Shown here piece after piece: positions 25,945 through 36,300 of a DNA stretch of 64,000 nt. Each line of letters starts with the position of its first letter. The stretch's first letter is position 1. Under the pieces are notes generated by a model, which worked only from the letters and a program-made list of their open reading frames with translations, was not told the origin of the DNA and searched no databases. The position numbers and the translations under genes were made by a program. The DNA is from Enoplolaimus lenunculus (lineage: Eukaryota; Nematoda; Enoplea; Enoplida; Thoracostomopsidae). The DNA lies in NCBI GenBank assembly GCA_030248215.1, contig JASANG010003139.1, positions 50,861 through 114,860 of the forward strand. The letters are read 5' to 3'.

Positions 25945-26901
25945 AAAGTAGCTTGGGCCCGTATTAGGACAGTGGGCAATTTTTTGTCTGCACTTTGATT
26001 CGCTGTTAAAAATTTGAATGATCTGTTATCCTGATGTGACGTTCACTGTTTGTACTGAAATGTCATATGATATTCGAAATATTGTCTGTCAGTATATATA
26101 CCATATGATATGACTTGTTTGAAATTGTCTGCAAGGTTGAGGTATTAAACTAGCCTGAATATTCTGTACAATATCATATGAGACTAAAATTTAAAGTTTT
26201 AATTATTAGTACTTTAAGGAATATATTTAGGCAAATTTCTGCCAGAAACACAAAAAAAGAAGCAAATTCAGTGTTCGAAATCACTTAAAAGCTACAATAT
26301 CTGATTTTTTCATTCGTGCTCACAAATACACTGTCTGTATACGAACAAAACGTGTTCCAGGTTGCCCCGGTGATAACGTGAACCCCGAATACAACTCTTG
26401 AACTATGTTTGCCTATAAAACATCGTTTTCTGATGGCATTAGGTACAGCTTTTAGTGTTCTAAAGTTCTGGACGACGAACAATTAACAAGCAGCCCCTGA
26501 AAGGATCAGGAAGACGGGATACGCCTTTAAAATACCTAATTATATACGACAATGCATTGTTTCAAAAAAATATGACTAAGCGAAAAACGCTAGCGCGTGT
26601 TTATGAATGTTTCCGCGGTGAAACGGTCCGCCCCTGATCTATAATCCTGCGCCTATCGGTACATTAACCTCTGTCTTCCTAAGATTTTTGATATTTGCGA
26701 CATTAGACCCCTTTGTAAGTATATATTAATGCAGCAATTATGCAAAATAACCACTCAGCTGCGACCCTTTTATATGGACTGTCTTTTATATTCGTGTGCA
26801 GTTAAATTTGTTTTATATTGTACAATACGCAAGTTTCGTAGTATAGTAACATGTGCAAAAATTTTTTTGTCAAATTTTGACGATATATCGTTCACTGTTG
26901 T

Positions 26902-27203
26902 GTCCCATGTAGGATCAGGGGCGGAACGTTTTTCTGTGGGACTGCAATAGACACGCTGAAGCGTTAGACTAATTTTTTTGCTTGGGGTAGGTTTAGGCTT
27001 AGGAATATGGTCATTCTTAGGCTTGGGCTTAGGCTTAGGAATATGGTCATGCTTAGGCTTAGGCTTAGGCTTAGGAATATGGTCATTTTTTGGCTTAGGC
27101 TTAGACTTAGGCTTAGGAATATGGTCATTCTTATGCTTAGGCTTAGACTTAGGCTTAGGTATATGCGTATAATACTGTTCCGCCCCGGTTCTTTACATTG
27201 GCC
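26902..27203. mobile_element. MITE family B
   Basis: 302 bp; flanks ACTGTTGT and ACTTTTGT (7 of 8); the interior alternates GGAATATGGTCATTCTTA with TTAGGC repeats. Confidence 0.82.
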
Positions 27204-27463
27204 ACTTTTGTTTATGATTTTGTATTTAATTTTACTTTATGGAACTTGTGCGTCCCTCACCCCTCAGAATATTTTCAACATAAGTCATCGAAAACCTTTG
27301 TATGCCCCTCCTCGAAAAGGTTTACCTGCTCTTGCTAGGTGAGCTGGGTACGCTTAGGTTATGGCAAAAGACAACATATGACTAAGTCGTGAAGCCGAAA
27401 TCCTTAAATGTCAGGAACACTGCTTTTTCTTCAGTATCAACCAGAGAGATTCTGTTTTCAGTA

Positions 27464-27797
27464 CACTGTAAATTCCAATGAGTTGATTAATCAATTCAGC
27501 TAGCGAGTTGGTTATTTGTGAATTATCAGTAAACATTAACTCACTTTGAGTTGAGTTAATTCTCACGCTAGGTTGAGTTGACTCTGGGTGAGTTGGTTAT
27601 TTGTGAATTTTCAGTAAACATTAACTCACTCTGAGTTGAGTTAATTCTCACGCTAGGTTGAGTTGACTCTGGGTGAGTTGATTAATTACCTCATAATGAA
27701 TTGAATCAACTCAAAATTCTTAATTCTGATAGTCCTAACTCAGACTGAGTGATTCAACTCATTTTGAGTTAAAATCAACCCACTGTAATTTCCAGTG
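27464..27797. mobile_element. CACTG MITE family H with internal duplication
   Basis: 334 bp, TA on both sides; a segment of about 85 bp (GAGTTGGTTATTTGTGAATT onward) occurs twice in tandem. Confidence 0.82.
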
Positions 27798-28114
27798 TAC
27801 AAATCAGTGCCCGTTTCTGTTAAATGGTCTAAAGTCCCGACTATTCTCAGGCGTGGGCACGTTTTTCTCAAGACTTAAGAAGCCCAAAACAGTTTTGGTC
27901 CGTAATGGCATAACTGACGTTTCCTCGTTGGATTAAATTCTAGATTTTAAACATTTTGCAGGCGTTGAGTTAATTTTTCAATTTCCATATCCTATTTCCA
28001 GTTAGAAACGTATTTTAAGTTTAGTTTTCAGGTGTTAAATTTCTTTCTGATTCACTGTTGTTGTTTTCTTCGAAACTATATTGTTTCGTTTTTCTTAAAA
28101 GCTACGTTTCCTTT

Positions 28115-29249
28115 GGCCCATGTTACTTTAAGGGTCGTCCACGTTTCTAGGTTTAGATTCTAGATTATATTTTTTGCTGAGACTTTAGGCTTAGGCTTAG
28201 GAACACATTTTTGCAACAATTAGGCTTAGGCTTTGGCTTAGGCTTGGGAACACATTTTTGCAACGCTTAGGCTTAGGCTTTTAGGAACACATTTTTGCAA
28301 CAATTAGGCTTAGGCTTAGGCTTATGAACACATTTTTGCAACGCTTAGGATTAGGCTTAGGAACACATTTTTGCAACGCTTAGGATTAGGCTTAGGCTTA
28401 GGCTTGGGAACACATTTTTGCAACGCTTAGGCTTAGGCTTAGGAACACATTTTTGCAACGATTAGGCTTAGGCATAGGCTTATGAACAAATTTTTGCAAC
28501 GCTTAGGCTTAGGCTTAGGCTTAGGAACACATTTTTGCAACGCTTAGGCTTAGGCTTATGAACAAATTTTTGCAACGCTTAGGCTTAGGCTTAGGCTTAG
28601 GAACACATTTTTGCAACGCTTAGGCTTAGGCTTAGGAACACATTTTTGCAACGATTAGGCTTAGGCTTATGAACACATTTTTGCAACGCTTAGGCTTAGG
28701 CTTATGAACACATTTTTGCAACGCTTAGGCTTAGGCTTATCAACACATTTTTGCAACGCTTAGGCTTAGGCTTATGAACACATTTTTGCAACGCTTAGGC
28801 TTAGGCTTATGAACACATTTTTGCAACGCTTAGGCTTAGGCTTATGAACAAATTTTTGCAACGCTTAGGCTTAGGCTTAGGCTTAGGAACACATTTTTGC
28901 AACGCTTAGGCTTAGGCTTAGGAACACATTTTTGCAACGATTAGGCTTAGGCTTATGAACACATTTTTGCAACGCTTAGGCTTAGGCTTATGAACACATT
29001 TTTGCAACGCTTAGGCTTAGGCTTATGAACACATTTTTGCAACGCTTAGGCTTAGGCTTATGAACACATTTTTGCAACGCTTAGGCTTAGGCTTATGAAC
29101 ACATTTTTGCAACGCTTAGGCTTAGGCTTAGGAACACATTTTTGTAACGCTTAGGCTTTAGGCTTATGAACACATTTTTGCAACGCTTAGGCTAGGCTTA
29201 GGAATACGCTTAATCTTCTACTGTTACGCCCCTAAAAGTAACATTGGCC
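28115..29249. mobile_element. Expanded MITE family A with internal minisatellite
   Basis: 1,135 bp bounded by TIR GGCCCATGTTACTTTAAGG and its mirror, with a perfect 8-bp duplication TTTCCTTT (28107-28114 and 29250-29257). Usual copies are about 185 bp. The extra length is some 30 repeats of GCTTAGGCTTAGG followed by AACACATTTTTGCAAC, some with one and some with several hexamers. Confidence 0.9.
28170..29215. repeat. TTAGGC-bearing minisatellite inside a MITE
   Basis: Blocks of two to five GCTTAG hexamers alternate with GAACACATTTTTGCAAC about 30 times; higher-order duplications are visible (28460-28700 versus 28840-29000). Confidence 0.92.
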
Positions 29250-30287
29250 TTTCCTTTGATAGCTGGATAGATGACGTATCCAGAAGTTGCCACAGGGGGA
29301 TATCTGACAAACCAAGGCTATCTCGTACGACTCTCAGATACTGCTCTAGCGACAAAACCACAAAATTGTATACTGCCCAACTAATTTGGGGGTGTTGGTC
29401 AAATTTGTGGCGACACCACCCCTTGTTACGAACAGTTTTTTAAATCAGTTACATTTTTTATCCGGAACTTCCGGCTGACAAATTCTTTTCCTCCCGGTAT
29501 TAGTGGATGCTTGAAAAATAAAATCTTAAAACAACAATGCATTGCAATATCCGTATTAGAACGATGATCGCTTGTTGAACTTGTATTTACTCAATTTTTT
29601 ATATTTATTTTTGTATATATAAATTACAATAATGTTTACATTTTTGTTGTTATTGTTTGCGTTGTCACTCGAATCGCTTTGATGACAACTGCACTAAAAT
29701 GTGCAACACCATCTTATCGTTGTTGCGGTTTGCTAGTGTTTGCAAATGCAATTGGTGTTTTGTTACTGCACTCTATGCAATACTCACATAATGACAAATT
29801 TCAACATTTTTTGCCCAAAATCCCGAGTCAAGTAAGCAGAAAAGGTGGCACTTAAAGGCATATAAGTAATATTTGAGTTTTATAGAAATTCCACGTTTGT
29901 TGAAAACAAAACAATTTAAATATAATATTGTGTTTAGCTGTATTCTCAAATGTGTGTAGCACCTATCGATAGTTGATGATGGTTTTTTCACAATAACTCT
30001 GCAGCCAGCCCAACAGGTAGGCAAGGCGAACGGCAGGGTATAAAAGAAGATATACATTGCGGTTGCAGCAGAAAGTCGTCCTCAGGCTCCGGCTGCAACA
30101 TCATTGGCTGACATCCGAGTCCGTATTTTTTCACCTCCGGTTGCATCCTGGGAGGAAAATGACAAAAATTCAAGTCGGAACGAATATTTGTTTGTATTTA
30201 CAGGAAATTCCAAGATTTTTCCAGGGTAGGGGTAGAAAAAATGTTCAACAGAGGCCACAGTCCTTCTCTGACGTCTTATAGCTGCCG

Positions 30288-30653
30288 GAAGGGTACAACC
30301 GGATGTCTGCCTCAGGCTCCGGTTCCGGCATAAAATCTGCTTCCGGCGCCGGTACAATTTTTACCGGGCGATCCGGCAATTGCGGTAGTAAAATTTTGCA
30401 CAATTTTGCAAAATTTATCGGTTTAGCTCATGTCGTTTTACTTCTATCACAATTTTCAGGAACGATTTCCGAAATTGTTCGCAGAAACTTAGCGTAAAAC
30501 CAAACAACTTAACAACATATTGCAGATATTGGCTAATATTAAGTAAAATTAACCATAATTTTTACTACCTAATTTCGCCTCACCACCGGCTCCGGCTGTG
30601 GCAAGTTTCGTTGACCTCCGGCTCCGGTATTTTGCACTTCCGGTTGCACACTG
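30288..30653. mobile_element. CCGG-family MITE
   Basis: Ends AAGGGTACAACCGGAT and CCGGTTGCACACTG with GGCTCCGGTTCCGG repeats inside. Target duplication not recognisable. Confidence 0.6.
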
Positions 30654-30903
30654 CAGGGCGGATTCCAAACTACGCTAGCGACCGCCGTAAAATTTTAAAT
30701 GTTAGCACGAAAATAACCAATGTACAAAATGGGCTACTGTAATAGGCCCATACCTATTCTCAAATGCATATATTACCAATCATTGGTTAGCGATAGATTT
30801 TTAAACTGATAAACATCTGCAATTGCAGATCACAAATACAGAGAAGTAGAGCAAATCAAACGCGAACAATGTTGTGAATTTTGAACCTCGCCATGTGCTG
30901 GTT

Positions 30904-31011
30904 CACTGTAAATTCCAATGAGTTAATTAATTAACTCAGACGGAAAGTTAAACTCAGATTGAGTGATTCAACTCATTCTGAGTTAAAATCAACTCACTAA
31001 AATTTACAGTG
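30904..31011. mobile_element. Short CACTG MITE, family H
   Basis: 108 bp with both ends intact and TT on both sides; internally deleted. Confidence 0.78.
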
Positions 31012-31262
31012 TTCCAAACTTACAAGACCTAACACCAATTGTGATGATAGGTGTCACGCACATTTGAGAATACAGGCTTAGTTCTTGGAGTCGTGTCCAT
31101 TGCTACGCGTAGATATTTCAGAAGCAAACTTTAGACGTCTAATTCGATTCGTCTTAAGGAAATGGAATTCAAGGCTTTCACAATTATGAGTGGTATATTG
31201 TTTAGTTTGAAGCTAATATTTGTGTTTTGTCAGAAAAATATCACTTGAAGGTTAGAAGTTTG

Positions 31263-31445
31263 GGCCAATGTTACTTTAAGGCGCGTAACAGTAGATTAAG
31301 CGAATTCCTAAGCCTAAGCCTAAGTCTAAGTGTTGCAAAAATAAGTTCCTAAGCCTGAGCTTAAGCAAAATTGTAATCTAGAATCTAATCCTACACTTAT
31401 TTAGACCCACCAGCAACCTGGACGCCGCTTAAAGTAACATGGGCC
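31263..31445. mobile_element. MITE family A
   Basis: 183 bp from GGCCAATGTTACTTTAAGG to its mirror ending CATGGGCC; perfect 8-bp duplication GAAGTTTG. Confidence 0.88.
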
Positions 31446-31849
31446 GAAGTTTGAATAGCTACACAATCTGTTAAGGTAGGTATCGAATTGCACAGCTCAG
31501 GGTTAGCACTCCGTACCTTCTCTAGAGAATTTCGGTCAATCAGGGGGGCCTCACACTGAGTGACTCAACCAGGCGCGTCGTCCCAGGGAACGCGCCTGGC
31601 ATTCTCTGAAACGATTTGATACTGAAATTTATGTCCACTTGGTCGATCACTTCGCACGGTAAAGGGCGAATCAGATGAATCTACCATGCGACTTTCGGTT
31701 TCGAAACACACAAACCGTTGTTTTTATTGGTGCACATCAATTTTAAAATTGTGTCAAAGCTTTGTGATTGGTTCGCACGCGACTGTATTCAAAGCGAAAC
31801 CTTCACAATAACTCGATTGGTTGAGACTTCTTCCAGTTGAAAATTCTCG

Positions 31850-32007
31850 CACTGTAAATTCAAATGAGTTGATTAATCAATTCAACTTGCGAGTTGGTTA
31901 TTTCTGAAAATATCAGAAACATTAACACACTCTAATTTCAGGGGGAGCATACTCTGGCCGGGGAAAACAAACCCTGAGTTAAAATCAACTCACTAAAATT
32001 TACAGTG
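31850..32007. mobile_element. CACTG MITE family H, internally rearranged
   Basis: Both ends intact, CG on both sides; a GC-rich stretch unlike other copies fills the middle. Confidence 0.7.
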
Positions 32008-32190
32008 CGGTATGCTCCTGAAGGCCATCCAACAAGTATTATGTAGACTCACAAAAAATTTAAACCAAATACTGGTCATTTCAAAAGTTTCAGAAGCATT
32101 TGTAATATAAAATATCTCTAAGGTTTTGGGGTTTTTTCAATTATTGCTTTTATGGACGTTGGACATTCGATTGACGAAAACAAAAATCTA

Positions 32191-32436
32191 CACTGTAAAT
32201 TTCAATGAGTTGATTAACTTAGAAAGAGAATTATTTATTAACTGGTTGTTTCTGAGTTAATAACAGTAAATAAGAACTCAGTCTGAGCTGATTTAAAACA
32301 GGTGCGTTGATTAATTAACACAGAATGAGCTCAATCAGTTCAGAATTCTGAGTTCTGCAGGACCTAATTTAGAGTTCAGGCTTTTGACTGGATACAACTC
32401 ATTCTGAGTTAAAATCAACTCACTGGAATTACTGTG
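32191..32436. mobile_element. CACTG MITE, family H
   Basis: CACTGTAAATTTCAATGAG at the left and GGAATTACTGTG at the right; CAGAATTCTGAG palindrome inside. Confidence 0.75.
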
Positions 32437-32592
32437 TGTATCATTTTACGTACCAACGGTGCCGGCGGAAGCACCCCCAAAACTCCCCAATTAGAGCGCT
32501 CGACCTTCGAAGAGCCAAATCATTTCAAACTTAAATTTTTTTCTTGGATGGGTAGAACTCAGAAAATTTTATTGGAGGGGGGCACTGAAGTC

Positions 32593-32751
32593 TGATTTAA
32601 TTGAACTTATTCTGAAATATGAGTTAATTAACTAACCCAACATTAAATCAGCTCTGAGTGAGTTCATTGTTACTGTTATTAACTCACAAATAGCCACAAA
32701 TAACCAATCCTCACTGTGAATTAATTAATCAACTCATCGTAATTTACAGTG
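32593..32751. mobile_element. CACTG MITE family H, left-truncated
   Basis: The right end TCGTAATTTACAGTG and the interior match the family; no left TIR. Confidence 0.65.
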
Positions 32752-32999
32752 TTATGCATAGTGAATCATTTGCTCATATTCTCAAATGCGTGTAGTACTA
32801 ATTACCAGTTGGTGATAGGTCGTGTAATTTTGGACGCAATCAGCGGCAAACTTCAAAAATTATAAACACATTTATTGCATTCCTTTGTCGCTTCCACACT
32901 TGGCTCATTTTAGAACCTATATGGCTAGGAATAGGTGATGCACACAGTTCAGACTGGGGCCACATGAAGCATTTTTACGTTTGACCTCTGAGTTACTAT

Positions 33000-33200
33000 A
33001 GTATTTCACGGTATCACGACAATTCGTCGCCTGATAACTCGACGTGTTAAGATAACTTGTAATCCAAAATTTCATCGACTCGTTAATTATTCACCCATCA
33101 TTATGCTTAGGCTTAGGCTTAGGAATACGCGTAGGATTAAGCATTGATTTATTCATAGACTGTAGGACACTGTTGAACCACAAGTTATCGAACGACGATT
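33000..33200. repeat. Dispersed repeat D with TTAGGC core
   Basis: CGACAATTCGTCGCCTGATA and GTAATCCAAAATTTCATCGA, then CTTAGGCTTAGG and CACTGTTGAACC. Related copies at 44295-44700 and 45110-45300. Confidence 0.65.
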
Positions 33201-33307
33201 TGTCATTGATTCAGTGTTTTACAAGGTGCTTAAACCGGTAACATTAAAAAACAGGGTACTAATTTCTATGTTATTTTGATATTTCGAATTATTTTATACA
33301 ACGTGCC

Positions 33308-33328
33308 ATGTTATTAATCTACACGTTG
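33308..33328 (+). CDS. Candidate coding exon 1: start codon and signal-peptide half
   Basis: ATG followed by six codons (MLLIYTL) and a perfect GTAAGT donor in phase 0. Joined to the next exon it reads [16 protein letters not shown], a hydrophobic stretch ending in an AVA signal-peptidase-like site. The join is inferred from phase and from the signal peptide it makes; no transcript supports it. A start further upstream is possible. The 5' untranslated region is not defined. Confidence 0.45.
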
Positions 33329-36300
33329 GTAAGTGTTTAGAAACCATCCGTTCTGTATTGGCAAATTTAAAATGTATGATCGACTTTCGTTTGAACTTTT
33401 CTTGCTGAGAATTAGTCTTGTATTCGTCAAAAAATGTAATTTTTTTCAAGATTCAAAATATTAATGTAGAATGATAACGCCGCGTAAATGAGAAGCTCAA
33501 ATATGCAAAAATTTTCAAAATCGGACAATTTTTGTCTTAAAGTAGACGCTGTCTGGCAGAATAACCAAAAGGTAAAATCATTTGAAAGAGAAATTTTAAA
33601 ATTGTTGTTTGAAAAAATTTCTCAAATCAGTAAATTCAATTTATTAACATGGAATTTATAATACAGATCATAATACATGTGGCCAAAGTTGCTTTTAGGG
33701 GCATAACAGTAGATTAAGCGTATTCCTAAGCCTAAGCTTAAGCATTGCCAAAGCGAATTCTCAAGCCTAAGCCTAAACCTAAGCCTAAGCAAAACAATGG
33801 AATCTAGAATCTAAACCCACTCTTTTATAGACCCACCAGAAACCTTTACGCCCCTTAAAGTAGCATGGGCTATACAAGTTATAATTAGGCATAGATTAGA
33901 AATCGGGAACAAGACCGCTTTACATCTATAATTTCGGTCTCTTGTGGATTGTGATTTATGAGTGAAGTCAGCATTTTTCAAAAGATTTACAAAAATTATT
34001 GTAACTATAAAGCGCTGTGACAACTGCAGTGCAGGACGAGCGAATCTGAATTGTTAATCTTTTTTACCTTTGCTTTATTTGTATTTTTTATTGTTTTTAG
34101 ATATTATTGTTTCGCAATGCAGTTGCAGTCGATTACGTTGAAAATGTTGCAAAATCCAAACAGGTTAGTTATAACAAGAGTGCATGATACAAGAGTGTAC
34201 AACGCTTAGGTTCCGCATGGTACAAAATGCACCACCGGGCGTTGCGTTTTTGGCCGACTCCCCCCCCTTATTTAGAGGGTGGGTCGTTGTCACTTGCAAT
34301 AAGCTCAAATTAAACTATAAGCGGACCATTTTTGTTGCCGGATACATAAAGTGTCATGTTTCGCACAGGTTGTACCCCCTGTAAATAATGGGGGAGGGAG
34401 TTGGCCGAAAACGCAACACGAGCCGGGTACATTTTTTTCTATACCGCATACTCTTTTTGAAGTATGTATCATCCACTCTTGGTTATAATAATGAACAATA
34501 AGCAGCAAAAAACGTGAACTCTTGCCCCCACCTTCTGTCATTATTAGGTGATGTAAGTGATGTAACAAAGAAAGTTACCCCCCCCCCCCATTTGATTCAA
34601 TATACAGTCTTATCAAGTAGAAGCAGGGTGCGTAGCCAGGTTTTCATTTCGAGATGAGATTATCACATTTGTAATCTTTTAGGATCAATAAAATGTTATC
34701 GTAAATTCTGTTTAAAGTTCTTCCACACTGTAAATTTGAATGAGTTGATTTTAATTCAGAATGAGTTGAATCACTCAGTCTGAGTTAGGACTATCAGAAC
34801 TTAGAATTTTGAATTTATTCAATTCATTCTGAGGTAATTGAGCAACTCACGCAGAGTCAACTCAATTCAGACTGAGAATAAACTCATCTGAGAGCGACTT
34901 AGTGTTTACTGATATTAATTCAGCAAATAACCAACTCGCTAATTGAATTAATTAATCAACTCATTGGAATTTACAGTGCCGAGCTTTGTACAGGGGATAT
35001 ATCCCATCTTTTCCTCGTGTCATAAACGCCCCTGAGTAGAGGCACTGCGTTAACTCTGATTAGTCAACTCAATGTTGAAGTAGTAATATTTTAGTCGATT
35101 TCCGGCGCCACCTGGAACAAATTATAATTTATGGGTGCACCGCTGAACTGTTAAAATTTCTAAATCTGTGGCTCAAAACACAATCGTTTTAAATCTTCTG
35201 ATGGATTATGGGCAAAAAGTAAATATATTTTTGCTAATTCGAACCTTTAGCACAGTTTTGAGTGTATTGTGTTAAATTAGATGTACTGGAAACTGTACGA
35301 TAAAATATTGCGTTTTAAAAACGGCGGTCAAAAATACTGGGATCAGCTACTGAACTGTCTGTTTCATTTCACCTCTTATGGTGAGACGACAGAGTGGAAC
35401 TAACGTGTCCCCCTATTTTTCTCTCCAATATCAAAAAAAGCATTAACGTATTACTTTGACATTAATAAGCAGATGCGGAACGTTTTTCTGTTGGACTGCA
35501 ATAGAGTAAATCTTATGATTTAGACTAAGCTTTTTGATAAGGCATAGGCTTTGGAATATACTTTATACTACTGTTACGGCCCTGCTCTATTCATTGGCCT
35601 GTGAGTGTAAAACAAAATGTTCAGTTTTACAGGATGACCGAGAATATCGTGGATTTACCTTGGATAATGGAATGAAAGTGATTGTGATCAGTGATCCAAG
35701 GACCGACAAAGCAGCTGCAGCTCTTCAGCTTAGCATCGGTAATAACTTCTCAACTACGTTGTATTTGCAACCGACGCCAACATTTTTTCATCAACAGTGG
35801 AACAACGCAACTAAAAATCTTATAGAACAAACAATGTACACACTAAATCTATGCGTACGATTCTATATATTAAAGCTGGAACTTCCCACATACGTATTTT
35901 GGGCAGCGCTTTAGCAGATTTGTGTTTCATTTGCGAATTTGCTTCCTTACCTCTAGGTGAAAATTTCTGAAGATAGAAGATTGTTGTTTACTTTTTCTTT
36001 GCGTTGATATTCTATAAGAAATAACATGTTTGTTTTATATATATTTTATGGATCATTCACGTAATAATGCGCGCATAGTTGTAAAAAAATTGTCCACCCA
36101 CCCCCTTAGGACCAGTGTCAAAAACGATGCTATAACGACGGCCTGATGACAACACACACCCTGTTGTTAGAGAGTCGGTTTTGTCATGACAGTGTTCCAA
36201 GGGAGTAGGGATAAAACAGAGTCCCTAGGTAGGGACTACTGACAAAACGCAGACTCTGGCCACAGCGTCGTTTCTACGAAATAAATTTTAATTTTTTTGT

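Larger units (their letters stand above)
1..33307. other. Gene-poor, repeat-mosaic flank
   Basis: No exon, RT-like motif or conserved domain could be supported here on either strand. Open frames in it are short and mostly fall in repeats. Stretches I cannot assign to a repeat family are 1-937, 1345-2950, 4400-5100, 6560-6770, 8440-9540, 10710-11300, 14400-15470, 19350-20070 and 29260-30280. They hold AT-rich unique-looking sequence with scattered CCGG-rich fragments. Exons in low-conservation genes could be missed. Confidence 0.6.

Noticed and set aside
28170-29215. TTAGGC repeats as a telomere or as proof of a nematode
   Set aside because: They lie inside transposons with ends and target duplications, are interrupted by a fixed spacer, and long introns do not fit a nematode.
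1-33307. Retroelement genes such as reverse transcriptase
   Set aside because: No conserved motif seen in any frame; repeats here are short TIR elements, SINE-like copies and satellites.
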